From positions 1-37,009 of the IMG/VR virus record IMGVR_UViG_3300025886_000077: DNA of 37,009 bases. The stretch is one strand, 5' to 3'. Each line of letters opens with the position of its first letter. Position 1 is the first letter of the stretch. The DNA comes from a virus. The notes under the pieces are model-generated. The model was not told the origin of the DNA. It worked only from the letters and a program-made list of their open reading frames with translations, and made no database searches. Both the position numbers and the translations under genes were made by a program. Of the stretch, positions 23,442 to 32,500 are shown piece after piece.

Positions 23442-23684
23442 TTAATCTAAAGCTGCTGTGGCTGCTTCGATAGCAGTGTCAACGTTTGTAAAATCTTCTG
23501 TTGTCCAGAAGGGCCTACGCTTCATGTAAGTAAGATGATCTAAATTAGCCTGTAAGATAGATTGAAGAGAATCCTCAGAGCTTCCTGCATCCAGCTCAAC
23601 AATTGTTTCGTTAATTGCAGTTACGGAATCCCCTAAAGCATTATACGTTTTTAAAATCTCTTCAAGTGTTAATTCTTCTGACAT
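23442..23684 (-). CDS. Unknown acidic helical protein, 80 residues
   Basis: The product is acidic and helical, with coiled-coil-like N-terminal half (L-T-L-E-E-I-L-K-T-Y-N-A-L) and a W-T-T-E-D motif near 60. Its ribosome site GGAG is in the last codons of the fibre gene, just before ATG 23684, so it is translated with the fibre. A chaperone or a small fibre-associated protein would fit this place, but no motif shows it. Confidence 0.68.
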   Translation of the reverse strand: MSEELTLEEILKTYNALGDSVTAINETIVELDAGSSEDSLQSILQANLDHLTYMKRRPFWTTEDFTNVDTAIEAATAALD

Positions 23685-23685
23685 G

Positions 23686-26600
23686 TTATGCCTCCAATGC
23701 GCTAATGCGCTCTTCTAGTTGTTCGATTTTTTCTATAGCTTCTTGGAGTGCAGCAGTTAAAAGAGGCACAAGTCGTGAAGTATCTAATCCTTGAGCATCT
23801 ATATCACCATTTTCATCTACAGCATCTTTATCGCCACTCACAGCTTGAGGCACAACTTCTTGAATTTCATGAGCTATGAAGCCTTCTTCGTTTTTAGTAG
23901 GCTCTGTAATAAAGTTAAATGTGCAAGGCTTTAAAGCTTTTAATCTGTTAATAGATTCTGTTAACGGAGATACATTTTCTTTTAAGCGATAGTCTGAGCT
24001 AGTGTTATAAGCCACTCCAGTAGTAGTAGTTATTATGTTTCCAATCTCGGCGTTATTATGGTGAAAACGAGCAAAATAAATACTGCCTGTTTGTGTTGAT
24101 GGCCTAGACCATTGTAGATATGTAGTTCCGGCAATGCCACTAAAACGTAAACCCCCAGTTGTGGTAGTCCATTCTATATCTGTCGCTCCCCCCGGAATTG
24201 TTACAGCTGATCCAGAGCCATAAAGTATAGGTCTTGCATCCGCTGCACCAGTAGACAATACAACTTTATTTCCGTTAGTTCTAAGGTCTAAACCGTGACC
24301 AAACCCCGAAAAACCACCTATAATTACATTGTTATCCGCTGTTGTAATATCTTCGCCAGCTTTATAACCTATAAGAATATTATTATCCCCTTCAGAAACT
24401 AATGTCCCACTAGAGCCACCTACAGCAATATTTTGTCCGCCCGTGGTTAAAGCTTGTAAAGATTCATACCCCACAGCAACTGTATAAGCCCCAGTAGCCT
24501 CAGTAATTGCAGAGCCCATGCCTGCCTTTCTACCTATTAATGTAGCGCCATTAGCAGAACTCCACTGTCCAGCAGATTTACCTACACAAACTCTATAGCT
24601 TGCTGTATATTGACTAGCAGCAAAAGCACCTAAAGCAACGTTCTCTGTCCCTGTTGTATTAGTAAATAAAGCGTTATGCCCCAAAGAACTATTGCTTGTA
24701 CCAGTTGTAATATTCTTGCCAGCATTAGTACCAATAATTGTATTAAGACTACCTGTTGTTATAGCAAACGCTGAGTAAAACCCCAAAGAAGTGTTATTTG
24801 TAGCTGTTGTTGTACTGCCTTGAGAAAAATAACCTATAGCAATACAGTTATCACCGCCTGTAAAATTAACAGTTTCCCCTGTTGGTGCTGCCCCTCTTCC
24901 AGCATCCCTGCCTATTGAAATCCCATAAGATTGATCGTCTGCGTTGTAGCCAGCGTTCAGACCTATAAAAATATTACTTGTACCGGCTGTGAGTCGTCTT
25001 GCAGAGTTCTCACCCATAGCTACATTGAAATTACCCGCAGTTAAAGAATAAAGAGCATTGCTACCTATAGCTGTGTTACTGCTTGCTGATACTCCGGTAT
25101 AGAGAGATGATTTACCTATAGCTATATTATCAGAGCTAGTAGCTGATGAGTACCCTGCCAATTTTCCTAGAGCTACGTTGTTTGATCCAGTTGTTAGAGA
25201 TGCTAAAGCTGAACTACCTATAGCCGAATTATCATCTCCAGTAGTTAAAGATCCCAGAGCGGTAGAGCCTACACCTACGTTATGGCTAGTAACTCCTGTC
25301 AAAGCTGTTCGTGTAGCCGCACCTACAAAAGTGTTTTCAGTACCAGTAGGGTATGAACTATTTAAAGTTAAATCACCTGTTACGTTCAAAGCGCTTAACG
25401 TGCCTACAGAAGTGATTTGAGTTTGCTCCTCATTGACACTAAACTCATCACCTTCACTCAACGTTAGACCAGTTCCAGCCGTATAAGTTGTATCAGTATT
25501 AGCAAAAGTTAAGTCATTATTAAATGCACTAAGGTCGATTTCGCTGATAGCCTTTCGAGATTCAGTGTTATCATCATTTAAAATAATTTCAGTTGTGCCC
25601 GCTACATTTGCAGTCATGTCTGTGAGCTCAGTGAAGTCTAAATCTAAAGAGTCTGTACTGGCTGTAATACCTATACCACCCACTACATTTACTGTGGCAT
25701 CGCCTGAAGTTGCGCCGCCTGTTAAGCCGTCTCCAGCTACAACGCTTGTGATGCCACCTACGTTACTATCGACATAAGCCTTAACAGACTCAGCAGTAGG
25801 AACATTAGTATCTGTTGCAGTGCCAAATGTATCGTCGTCAATAAAGTCAGTTACAATTACAGAACCAGTGCCATTAAAACCTTCGGCTACTACTTTGCCT
25901 GTTACGTCTAAGACATACTTAGCACTACCGGCTATGCTCGAATTTGGTTTTATTTGTACTGCATTTACATAATCTGCAACTCCATCTTCGTAATGATCGA
26001 ATCTAAATCTAAAGGAGTCTGCGTCATCATCTCGAAGTTTAAAGTCTAAATGTGTAGCTGTTTCGGTTACAGTTGTTGCGATAGAACAAGAATCAGAATC
26101 AGAAGATGGCAATGTTATCTGTCCTCCTACTGTTATGCCATCTTTGGTTGCTTCCAAAGCATTGACATAACCAGCACCGTTTCTAGCTTGAATAACTACC
26201 TTGCCTTGCTCAGCGCCCTCGCTTACATCTACTTGTTGTGCATAAATATCTGCATATAACTCTAAGGTTGGGGTTGAAGCATTGTTATAACCCCTAAAAT
26301 GAATCATACCGAGGTTTTGTTCGTCAACGGCGGTTTCTAAATTAGTCAGATAGAAGTCTGGCATTGCGTGACCAGATGAACCAGTACTTTGTATTTGTAA
26401 GCTAGTGTCGCATTCGATTGTACCTGTTACGTCTATGCCTGTTTCTGTAGTTTCTAGTTTAGTACCTGTGCCTGTGCTTCCAGCCCAGCTCAATGACGTT
26501 GTGCCGCCAGTGTTAAACTGAGCCATTGTTCTAGCGTTGACGCTATCGACCATTGTAATAGAATCGCCATTACTTTGAATGCTTAGTATGCCTGTGCCTA

Positions 26601-27912
26601 CATCTTGAATATAACTATTAGTGCCATTGTGGAATATCTGTAAGTCGTCAGAATTACCAAAACCTGCGTACTCACCGTCATCCATTCTTAAGCCGTCACA
26701 GTCAACCGTACCTGTTACGTCTATGCCTGTTTTTGTTGCTACCAGTACGTCTACTTGCCCTACGCCAGCATCATGACTCCGAAGAACTATACTGTCGTCT
26801 GCATCATCTTTACATTGAATTACTAATGCTGTTGTCGTACCCGTTAACTCTGTAAATATCTGAGCGTTATCAGTAACGTCAGTAGTAAATTTTATAGCGT
26901 CAGCTTCAACCGTACCTGTTACGTTTATGCCATCTGTACTTGCTGTTAAAGCATCTACTAGAGTGCCAGTACCACCACTACCAAGTCTTAATTTAATATA
27001 ATCCGCTTCATTATCAGCTTGCTGAATAATTAAACTAGAATCGTTACTGTCTACGGAATTTGCTTCAGTAAAAATTGTAGATCCGTCACTTAGATCGTTT
27101 GAAGAATCGTTTAAAACAATCATCTTACAAGCTATAGTGCCTGTAGTTGTTGTAGTCTCACCACCAGTTAGATCAATGTAGTCAGTAGTAACACCTCCTG
27201 TTACGTCTACGCCTGTCTCTGTGGTTTCTAGCTTAGTATTTGCACCGCCGTGTTGTAAGGCTACTTTTGCACCCGATCTTAAAAATAAGTCATCGACTAA
27301 GGAGTTGATTATTGAAAGGTCTGATACTTCAGAATGAGATATTCTTAAATCGTAATCATCAGAGTTAGGAGTTTTTAAATCTAAGTGTGCGAGGTTTTCT
27401 GCACCAATTTCAATTGATGCTTCTTGGTCGGCTACTTCTCCGTCAAAGGTACTTGCTACTTGGAATACAGCTCTTCCTGTTGTGCTTGTTACTGACGCAA
27501 CAGCGTTTCCGCTAGAAGTCTGAACAGCCAAACTATCAGCAGCAACCGTACCTGTTACCGTAGCACTATCGACATACAAGTCTTTAAAGCGCTTAGCAGT
27601 TGTACCAATATCTACATCGCTATCTAAACTCGGTTCAATAACACCATCTTTAAACGAAAGCTGAAGTGCTGCCGCACCGCTTACATTTGTATAGAAGTTT
27701 AATTGGTCAGTAGCTTCAGTAGTTGTGATCTTAGTAAAGGTATCAGCAGAACTAATCAGAGGAACATAAGCACCTGAGTCTACGTCACCGTTATGAGTGT
27801 GACCTGTGCTCTCATCAAAAGCTACTGAAACATTATTAAACTCAGTAGTAAAGTCCTCTGCGTCAATAGTCTCACCATTTGTAAAAGTCTTTGTTTTAGT
27901 ATAACCTGTCAT
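23686..27912 (-). CDS. Tail fibre with YadA-like head repeats and C-terminal S74 intramolecular chaperone
   Basis: The 1408-residue product begins with a short virion-attachment type N-terminus (M-T-G-Y-T-K-T-K-T-F, then D-A-E-D-F-T-T-E-F and H-T-H-N-G-D, residues 1-55). Residues 60-700 are beta-rich with repeated T-G-I-D-V-T-G-T-V modules; about 860-1205 contain some 20 copies of N-x-A-I-G/N-V-A-L-G blocks like the left-handed parallel beta-roll head of YadA-type trimeric adhesins. The C-terminal 104 residues are a peptidase S74 chaperone: S-S-D-Y-R-L-K-E-N with catalytic Ser1306 and Lys1311, F-I-A-H-E-I-Q-E-V-V-P, and a final coiled coil ending L-E-E-R-I-S-A-L-E-A. S74 domains drive trimer folding and cut themselves off. 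The mature fibre would bind the host surface. Confidence 0.93.
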   Translation of the reverse strand: MTGYTKTKTFTNGETIDAEDFTTEFNNVSVAFDESTGHTHNGDVDSGAYVPLISSADTFTKITTTEATDQLNFYTNVSGAAALQLSFKDGVIEPSLDSDVDIGTTAKRFKDLYVDSATVTGTVAADSLAVQTSSGNAVASVTSTTGRAVFQVASTFDGEVADQEASIEIGAENLAHLDLKTPNSDDYDLRISHSEVSDLSIINSLVDDLFLRSGAKVALQHGGANTKLETTETGVDVTGGVTTDYIDLTGGETTTTTGTIACKMIVLNDSSNDLSDGSTIFTEANSVDSNDSSLIIQQADNEADYIKLRLGSGGTGTLVDALTASTDGINVTGTVEADAIKFTTDVTDNAQIFTELTGTTTALVIQCKDDADDSIVLRSHDAGVGQVDVLVATKTGIDVTGTVDCDGLRMDDGEYAGFGNSDDLQIFHNGTNSYIQDVGTGILSIQSNGDSITMVDSVNARTMAQFNTGGTTSLSWAGSTGTGTKLETTETGIDVTGTIECDTSLQIQSTGSSGHAMPDFYLTNLETAVDEQNLGMIHFRGYNNASTPTLELYADIYAQQVDVSEGAEQGKVVIQARNGAGYVNALEATKDGITVGGQITLPSSDSDSCSIATTVTETATHLDFKLRDDDADSFRFRFDHYEDGVADYVNAVQIKPNSSIAGSAKYVLDVTGKVVAEGFNGTGSVIVTDFIDDDTFGTATDTNVPTAESVKAYVDSNVGGITSVVAGDGLTGGATSGDATVNVVGGIGITASTDSLDLDFTELTDMTANVAGTTEIILNDDNTESRKAISEIDLSAFNNDLTFANTDTTYTAGTGLTLSEGDEFSVNEEQTQITSVGTLSALNVTGDLTLNSSYPTGTENTFVGAATRTALTGVTSHNVGVGSTALGSLTTGDDNSAIGSSALASLTTGSNNVALGKLAGYSSATSSDNIAIGKSSLYTGVSASSNTAIGSNALYSLTAGNFNVAMGENSARRLTAGTSNIFIGLNAGYNADDQSYGISIGRDAGRGAAPTGETVNFTGGDNCIAIGYFSQGSTTTATNNTSLGFYSAFAITTGSLNTIIGTNAGKNITTGTSNSSLGHNALFTNTTGTENVALGAFAASQYTASYRVCVGKSAGQWSSANGATLIGRKAGMGSAITEATGAYTVAVGYESLQALTTGGQNIAVGGSSGTLVSEGDNNILIGYKAGEDITTADNNVIIGGFSGFGHGLDLRTNGNKVVLSTGAADARPILYGSGSAVTIPGGATDIEWTTTTGGLRFSGIAGTTYLQWSRPSTQTGSIYFARFHHNNAEIGNIITTTTGVAYNTSSDYRLKENVSPLTESINRLKALKPCTFNFITEPTKNEEGFIAHEIQEVVPQAVSGDKDAVDENGDIDAQGLDTSRLVPLLTAALQEAIEKIEQLEERISALEA
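24300..25350 (-). repeat. YadA-head-like N-x-A-[ILV]-G repeat array in the fibre
   Basis: About 20 degenerate units of roughly 14-25 residues centred on N-x-A-I-G, N-V-A-L-G, N-I-F-I-G and similar, with L-T-T-G or S-L-T-A-G turns between them. Known for YadA and related adhesins to form a trimeric beta-roll. Limits are approximate. Confidence 0.8.
26411..27240 (-). repeat. Diverged repeat modules of the fibre shaft (G-I-D-V-T-G-T)
   Basis: A near-identical 20-mer (plus-strand CCTGTTACGTCTATGCCTGT) appears near 26423 and 26711, with one or two changes near 26916 and 27197. It encodes V-T-G on the minus strand, with preceding L-E-T-T-E-T-G-I-D in two copies. The modules are about 70-95 residues long and look like shaft duplications. 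Confidence 0.7.
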
Positions 27913-27916
27913 TCTT

Positions 27917-29518
27917 TTATCTCCTGCCTGCTGGCACGTAATCTATGAAAAGACCATTAATACGGTAAGAACCTTTTTGGTCGTCACTTATAATTGAAAA
28001 GTTTGCTGTGTGTCCACTGCCCTGAACAGCCTGTCTAACCATCGGATCACCGATACCGCCATAAGCGCTTTCCCCATACCTTGAAAGTCCATATACAGAA
28101 GGTACAGGAATCGTAGTCATTACATAAGGGGTTGGTTGCGGAGCCTCTACGCTGTTATAATCGTATCTAACATGTAGTGTTGGGATTACAGTAGACTCAG
28201 GGCTGATTGAGACTTTTACATAGTGTAGTGTTTTTCTGCTACCCACGTCTCCGAAATCATAGAACGGGGTGACGTACCTAGAGTTTATATTGAAAGCAAC
28301 CCCTTCGTTATAAAAACTTTTACCTTGATCATGTAAATATACATAACCGTTTTTATCACCATGATAATATTTTTCTACACCATCTGTATCAAAACTTGAA
28401 TCCAAAGCATGAGCTTGAATACCTACTGTTTCTGACCACTCAAAACCGTTATTAGTTAGTGTGCCTATGATGCCTTTAGAGCCTGATACAAGCTCGTCAG
28501 CTTCTGAGTAGAAAAGTCTATATTGATTTTTACTTCGAATGACAGCGCTTGAAACAATAAGATTATTAATATTTTTTGCAAGCTTTGCAAATGTGGGCTG
28601 GACTTGACGACTGATTGAGCTTAACTCTACGTCACCAATACGGGCTGTACCTGCAACTGTGCGTATGCCATCAGAACTCAGAAATACTAAATCGCCGCCT
28701 ATCTCTTGTATACTACCGGCTGCAATGCACCCTACGTTTGTAGTAATAGGTACTATAGCTTCCCCGTCATTTACGCCAGCTCCCATGTTAACAAACTTAT
28801 GGATGCTGTTAGCACAAAATATAATAACGTCATTACGGAAACTTTTTAAACCTACAATAGTATCTCCAAGAACTAAGTGTGCTCCTGTCGAAAAGTTAGT
28901 GACGCTACCTACAGAACTATAATATAAAGAAGTTCCTGCTCCTACCACGAGGCGTGTTTCGTGTCGAGTACCTACAGACGGTGTGGTGGCTGAGTCTACT
29001 ACGAATTCATGGCCGTTATAAGTTCGAGTATCTAAATCGCCAGTGCCTTTAATTGTAAGAGTAAACGGCAGGTTATCACCGTCTAAAATAACTACAGTTC
29101 CATTGTCTCCTATACCTTCTTCATACACAAAGCTTGTCTGGCCTTGACCTGTTCTATCTACAAGAGTTTTACCACCACCAGTTACGAAATACTCAGCATA
29201 CGTGTGATCTGTATTAGTTTGTCCGGCTCTAGCTACATTGACCCAAGTTATACCGTCTATTGTAAACATAATAGCGCTGCCGGAACAAACAAGTAGTCCT
29301 CCCGCATAAGCCATGATACCTTTAATATCCGCAGTTCCATTTGGCTTAGCTGTACCGTAAGGAGTGTAACCATTAATTCTACGGTATCCGGAGTCTGAAT
29401 CGACCTCAAAGTTTTGAAGCTCTATAGCTGTTCCGGGCGCACCCAAAGCAGCGAGCTGATTAGTATTAGTATCTAATCCGCCTTTACATACAAAACCAAA
29501 AGGTTGTGAAGCAGCCAT
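27917..29518 (-). CDS. Tail tube/nozzle protein (T7 gp12 position)
   Basis: The 533-residue product is beta-rich with repeated G-x-x-V/I-x-x-x-D/G strands, as in a propeller-like nozzle protein. It opens with F-V-C-K-G-G-L-D-T-N-T-N and E-L-Q-N-F-E-V-D, the type of start seen in podovirus tail-tube B and P22-gp10-like DNA-stabilising proteins. It is shorter than T7 gp12 (about 790 residues). Position after the tail-tube A-like gene and before the fibre fits the tail tip role: closing the tube and holding the fibres. There is one base of overlap with the upstream gene. Assignment rests on position plus general beta composition. Confidence 0.68.
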   Translation of the reverse strand: MAASQPFGFVCKGGLDTNTNQLAALGAPGTAIELQNFEVDSDSGYRRINGYTPYGTAKPNGTADIKGIMAYAGGLLVCSGSAIMFTIDGITWVNVARAGQTNTDHTYAEYFVTGGGKTLVDRTGQGQTSFVYEEGIGDNGTVVILDGDNLPFTLTIKGTGDLDTRTYNGHEFVVDSATTPSVGTRHETRLVVGAGTSLYYSSVGSVTNFSTGAHLVLGDTIVGLKSFRNDVIIFCANSIHKFVNMGAGVNDGEAIVPITTNVGCIAAGSIQEIGGDLVFLSSDGIRTVAGTARIGDVELSSISRQVQPTFAKLAKNINNLIVSSAVIRSKNQYRLFYSEADELVSGSKGIIGTLTNNGFEWSETVGIQAHALDSSFDTDGVEKYYHGDKNGYVYLHDQGKSFYNEGVAFNINSRYVTPFYDFGDVGSRKTLHYVKVSISPESTVIPTLHVRYDYNSVEAPQPTPYVMTTIPVPSVYGLSRYGESAYGGIGDPMVRQAVQGSGHTANFSIISDDQKGSYRINGLFIDYVPAGRR

Positions 29519-30288
29519 TAAATAAATCTCACTCTGTCGTCTTTGAAGTACGAAGGCGTAGGCTCAATAAGATTTGAACGCATAGACTTCATTCCTTTTT
29601 TATAGTCATCAAGTGCAAATGCAGCCGACTGTGGATTGTCTTTAAACTGCCAGATGTAGTAACGTGCTTTAGCAAGTAAGACAGAGGTGTACATTTCGGG
29701 GAATACGATTACGTCAGTAGACGCTGAAAGCTTTGTAGGTAGTACCCACGCAGTAAACCATATTTTATATACTTTATCGGGGAGGGGGCTTAGACCGAAC
29801 TTGCGTCCATCAGGGCTTCTGATCACACGAGCAGGTTCGCCGTAAGTTTGTGCATCCGCATCATCTAAGTTTTCGCTGATACGATAATAATCTTTCCACT
29901 CTTCTGTGGTTGTGTAGCGTAAGTTATTCGCTGAGTAAGGTGCAGTCTCTCCTGCTACTCCTACTGTTGTCATATAGAATGTATCCCAATCTATAGAACT
30001 ATAATCTTGTGTGTGTGAGCCGTTTGTTTTTAGCTCATAGAATCTTTGACCTGCAACAGTATCTACAGATATATTTCCTAACATCGGGTCGTTAACACCA
30101 CCTGATTCAGTAACAGTTAGAAAAGGCCATTGAGGTTCTTCATTGATAATATCGAAGTACGCACGATTAACGCAGTCTTTAACGTATGCTTGGATGCCAA
30201 GGGCTTGTCCAAAGTCACCCGTTGTTAACGGTACTTCATTTAACTCACGAAGAAGTTCATTAGTCAAATCTAAATATGATGTTGCCAT
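29518..30288 (-). CDS. Tail tube A-like/head-tail adaptor protein (T7 gp11 position)
   Basis: The 256-residue product begins with a helix-rich block (D-L-T-N-E-L-L-R-E-L-N-E-V) and has C-V-N-R-A-Y-F-D-I-I-N near 37-48, a middle beta region, and an ending helix-rich A-K-A-R-Y-Y-I-W-Q-F-K-D-N-P-Q-S-A-A-F. This overall plan is typical of gp11-like tubular A proteins, which form a 12-fold ring joining portal and nozzle. Marine podovirus homologues share the W-P-F-L block near 54. It follows a short gene directly, with no spacing, and leads into the tube B gene. Confidence 0.8.
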   Translation of the reverse strand: MATSYLDLTNELLRELNEVPLTTGDFGQALGIQAYVKDCVNRAYFDIINEEPQWPFLTVTESGGVNDPMLGNISVDTVAGQRFYELKTNGSHTQDYSSIDWDTFYMTTVGVAGETAPYSANNLRYTTTEEWKDYYRISENLDDADAQTYGEPARVIRSPDGRKFGLSPLPDKVYKIWFTAWVLPTKLSASTDVIVFPEMYTSVLLAKARYYIWQFKDNPQSAAFALDDYKKGMKSMRSNLIEPTPSYFKDDRVRFI

Positions 30289-30453
30289 TTACTTTTCCTC
30301 GGTAGTTTTTTTATCTTTCTTTTTAAAGATTGCATCCCAGTTGTCGTCAAAGTTCTTTTTAGACTCTCCAGTATATACTGAACTATTTACTTTAACTACT
30401 TTTCTTATATTCATCACTGCTGGTTTAGTTGGTGAACCTATTACATTAGACAT
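30289..30453 (-). CDS. Unknown small basic protein, 54 residues
   Basis: A frame from ATG 30453 to a TAA that abuts the ATG of the tail-tube gene. It has AGAGG 7 nt upstream. The product is lysine-rich, with a beta-like start (V-M-N-I-R-K-V-V-K-V) and a C-terminal charged helix (A-I-F-K-K-K-D-K-K-T-T-E-E-K). The place between the capsid gene and the tail-tube gene suggests a small head or connector accessory protein. No family recognised. Confidence 0.6.
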   Translation of the reverse strand: MSNVIGSPTKPAVMNIRKVVKVNSSVYTGESKKNFDDNWDAIFKKKDKKTTEEK

Positions 30454-30465
30454 TTCAATACCTCT

Positions 30466-30494
30466 AAAAAGATTGAGGGGCTTTTACACCCCTC
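30466..30494 (-). terminator. Rho-independent terminator after the capsid gene
   Basis: On the minus strand GAGGGG (30494-30489) and CCCCTC (30480-30475) pair perfectly around an 8-nt loop and are followed after four bases by TTTTT. It lies 16 nt after the capsid stop codon and before the 54-residue gene. The short stem and delayed U-run suggest partial termination, which would leave the capsid transcript more abundant than downstream tail messages. Confidence 0.65.
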
Positions 30495-30510
30495 GCTCTT
30501 AGTCTACATA

Positions 30511-31494
30511 TTAATCTAAAGAAGATACATATGCTTTTGCTAGTGCTTCAGGGCGTAAAACTTTCGCACCGAATACATGCAAGCCACGACAGATGTCGCC
30601 GAAGCTAGTCTGACTACGCAAGACTTCAGTGTTCACGATAGTCTGTGCAGTAGATACCGCAGACATGTGACCAGCCAAGATTTCTTGCACTGCGCCGCCT
30701 TGAGTAGCAGCCGGAGTGTTATTCGACTTATACATTTCAAAGCCTCGTAACTTACCAGAGCTTACTAGACCGTTGCGGATTGAGCCTTGGCCGCCGTTAA
30801 AGTCAACAGACATTAACTTAGAGCTAGACTGGCTTAATTGCTCGTAGAACCAAGGTGGAGCTACGAAGTAACGACCTTCTTCTGGAACATTTTGCTCATC
30901 AAGAATACGAGCTAAACGAGCCATGATGTCAAGAGGATCTACAGCACCGCCAGTAACACCAGAGATGTCGATTGGTTTATCAGCAGCATCAGCACCGTCA
31001 ATAGTGTCTACGTCAGTTGTATCGTCACCGCCAACAATGCCACCAGTACCTACACCAGCAAACATTTTTGCTAGTACTGCTGTGTCATACGCATCTTTCA
31101 AAGCGTAAGCAGCAGATGAAGCAGCTACTTCTTTGAAGTTTACGTGAGACATTTTGCTTTCAATATCATCAACGACGAATTTGAATGCTTTTGCTGTATC
31201 AACAACTAACGAAGTTTCTTTGTCAGTTAAAGGTGTTGCATCAGTGTCCGCACCACGAGTGTAATCATGCACAGTGATTTCTGGTTCTTTGATGATCTGT
31301 ACAGAGTCACCGAAAGATGAGATTTCACCAGCGTAATCAGTGTTAGTGATTGCTTCTACTACTGAAGCTTTACGGAAAAAGTTTTGTACTTTTTTCGAAT
31401 AGACTTCTGGTAAGAAAAGACCGTTAGTTTGGCCTGCGATTTGTGTGTCAAAGTTACCGGGTGCTGGATTACCTGCGCCTTGGAATTTAGCCAT
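30511..31494 (-). CDS. Major capsid protein
   Basis: The 327-residue product follows the scaffold gene and has the features of an HK97-fold podovirus capsid protein: a Gly/Pro/Asn-rich N-terminal arm (1-25), F-L-P-E-V-Y-S-K-K-V near 27-36, a beta-rich E-loop-like part with V-Q-I-I-K-E-P-E-I-T-V, an Ala-rich helix (A-A-S-S-A-A-Y-A-L-K-D-A-Y-D) as the spine helix, a P-E-E-G-R-Y-F-V-A-P-P-W-F-Y block and a C-terminal V-L-R-P-E-A-L. Pattern V-P-E-E-G-R-Y-F-V is characteristic of T7-like marine capsids. It has a good ribosome site (AGGAG, 9 nt before ATG 31494) as expected for the most abundant protein, and a terminator behind it. Confidence 0.9.
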   Translation of the reverse strand: MAKFQGAGNPAPGNFDTQIAGQTNGLFLPEVYSKKVQNFFRKASVVEAITNTDYAGEISSFGDSVQIIKEPEITVHDYTRGADTDATPLTDKETSLVVDTAKAFKFVVDDIESKMSHVNFKEVAASSAAYALKDAYDTAVLAKMFAGVGTGGIVGGDDTTDVDTIDGADAADKPIDISGVTGGAVDPLDIMARLARILDEQNVPEEGRYFVAPPWFYEQLSQSSSKLMSVDFNGGQGSIRNGLVSSGKLRGFEMYKSNNTPAATQGGAVQEILAGHMSAVSTAQTIVNTEVLRSQTSFGDICRGLHVFGAKVLRPEALAKAYVSSLD

Positions 31495-31528
31495 GAGATG
31501 TTACTCCTAAAAAAAGAAAAGTTTAGAA

Positions 31529-32365
31529 TTAACGCACTCGTCCTTCCATGATAGCTTGATCAATTTCTTGTTCGTGCTTATCATACTGGTCGAGACTAAG
31601 CGAATTAATTTCCCGTTGTGTCCAGATCTTAGCTTCATCAGTGCCTACATTAGTTGTTTTAGTAGATACCATGTCCGCTGCTGATCCAGTGGTTTGTGAC
31701 GCTTTAGCCCTACGTTTACCTTTAGTAGAAATTCCAGATTCCATTTTATAAAGATCAATAGCTTTAACTGCAAGTTGTACATTGTCTGGGTTATCGTAGA
31801 TCCAACCTTGAATTGCTTCAGGTTGTTCTTTAGCCCAGCTATGAAAATTGTCATCACCTCGAATATCTTCGAAGTCAGGATGACGATCCCGTAAAGTTTC
31901 TTCAGCTTCTCTTCGTGCTATCGTGTTTTCACGATCTTGGATCATGTCCATTTTAGCTTGAAGTGCTTTAGTTTGTGTCTCAGTTTTCATGTGAGCCACA
32001 GTCTCTACTGTATCATATAGGTCAGGGTATTGGTTTTTAAATGCTTCTAAATCTTCTGCGCTTTTTAACTGGACGTTTGGAGCAGTGCTCTCAGCCGCAG
32101 CTTGCAGTTCTAATTCTCGCTGTTTAAAACCAGAAACCTTCTCATCATAATGTTTCTTTAAGTCATCGTATCGTTTCTTATAGTTGGTTCTTTGCTTCTT
32201 CTCAGTAGCTTCTTCAGGGGCCTCTTCGGGGGTAGCCTGTTTACTATCTGGTCGTTCAAAGAATACTCCGTCTGCTGATCCTGAACTTCCTTCATCTGGC
32301 GTATGCCAAGACTTTTTAGAGTTGTAAGGGTTTGCAGTTTCTTCTACTACTTGTTCGTTAGACAT
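31529..32365 (-). CDS. Capsid assembly scaffolding protein
   Basis: The 278-residue product lies directly upstream of the capsid gene. It is highly charged: an unstructured N-terminus with E-E-A-P-E-E-A-T-E (about 45-55), long coiled-coil helices with K-K-R-Y-D-D-L-K-K-H-Y (about 62-160), a middle R-R-E-A-E-E-T-L-R-D-R-H-P-D-F segment, and a basic stretch K-G-K-R-R-A-K near 213-219. The length, charge and gene order match podovirus scaffolds such as T7 gp9. AGGAG stands 6 nt before ATG 32365. It would build the procapsid and leave before packaging. Confidence 0.85.
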   Translation of the reverse strand: MSNEQVVEETANPYNSKKSWHTPDEGSSGSADGVFFERPDSKQATPEEAPEEATEKKQRTNYKKRYDDLKKHYDEKVSGFKQRELELQAAAESTAPNVQLKSAEDLEAFKNQYPDLYDTVETVAHMKTETQTKALQAKMDMIQDRENTIARREAEETLRDRHPDFEDIRGDDNFHSWAKEQPEAIQGWIYDNPDNVQLAVKAIDLYKMESGISTKGKRRAKASQTTGSAADMVSTKTTNVGTDEAKIWTQREINSLSLDQYDKHEQEIDQAIMEGRVR

Positions 32366-32408
32366 ATTGTCACACTCCTATTGGGGCTTTTCGTCTTTCA
32401 AGGTGGCT

Positions 32409-32424
32409 GTTTAGTTAGCTAAAC
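32409..32424 (-). promoter_or_regulatory. Perfect hairpin in the scaffold leader
   Basis: GTTTAG-CTAA-CTAAAC on the minus strand is a perfect 6-bp stem with a 4-nt loop, 44 nt before the scaffold ATG. It is flanked by direct copies of AAGGTGGC (plus strand, 32400-32407 and 32445-32452). It has no U-run so is not a terminator; an RNA processing site, operator or promoter element is possible. Confidence 0.4.
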
Positions 32425-32460
32425 GTAACAGGGTCTCGAATTAAAAGGTGGCCTCTAGGT

Positions 32461-32500
32461 TAAAAGTTAGTAAGGGGCTAAGGGTCTAGGTAGCCTTACT
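32461..32500 (-). terminator. Putative terminator between the portal-side genes and the scaffold gene
   Basis: On the minus strand AGTAAGGCTA pairs with TAGCC-CC-TTACT (stem of about 10 bp with a two-base bulge, loop of 10 nt, 32500-32469), followed by AACTTTTAA. The stem starts only 3 nt after the stop codon at 32503. The U-run is short, so partial read-through is likely. The rest of the 137-nt gap (32366-32460) holds the hairpin at 32409 and the scaffold ribosome site; no sigma70-type promoter stands out. Confidence 0.55.

Noticed and set aside
24300-27240. Repeats resembling a CRISPR array
   Set aside because: Units are coding, diverged and of varying length, inside one long fibre frame; no constant repeat with unique spacers.
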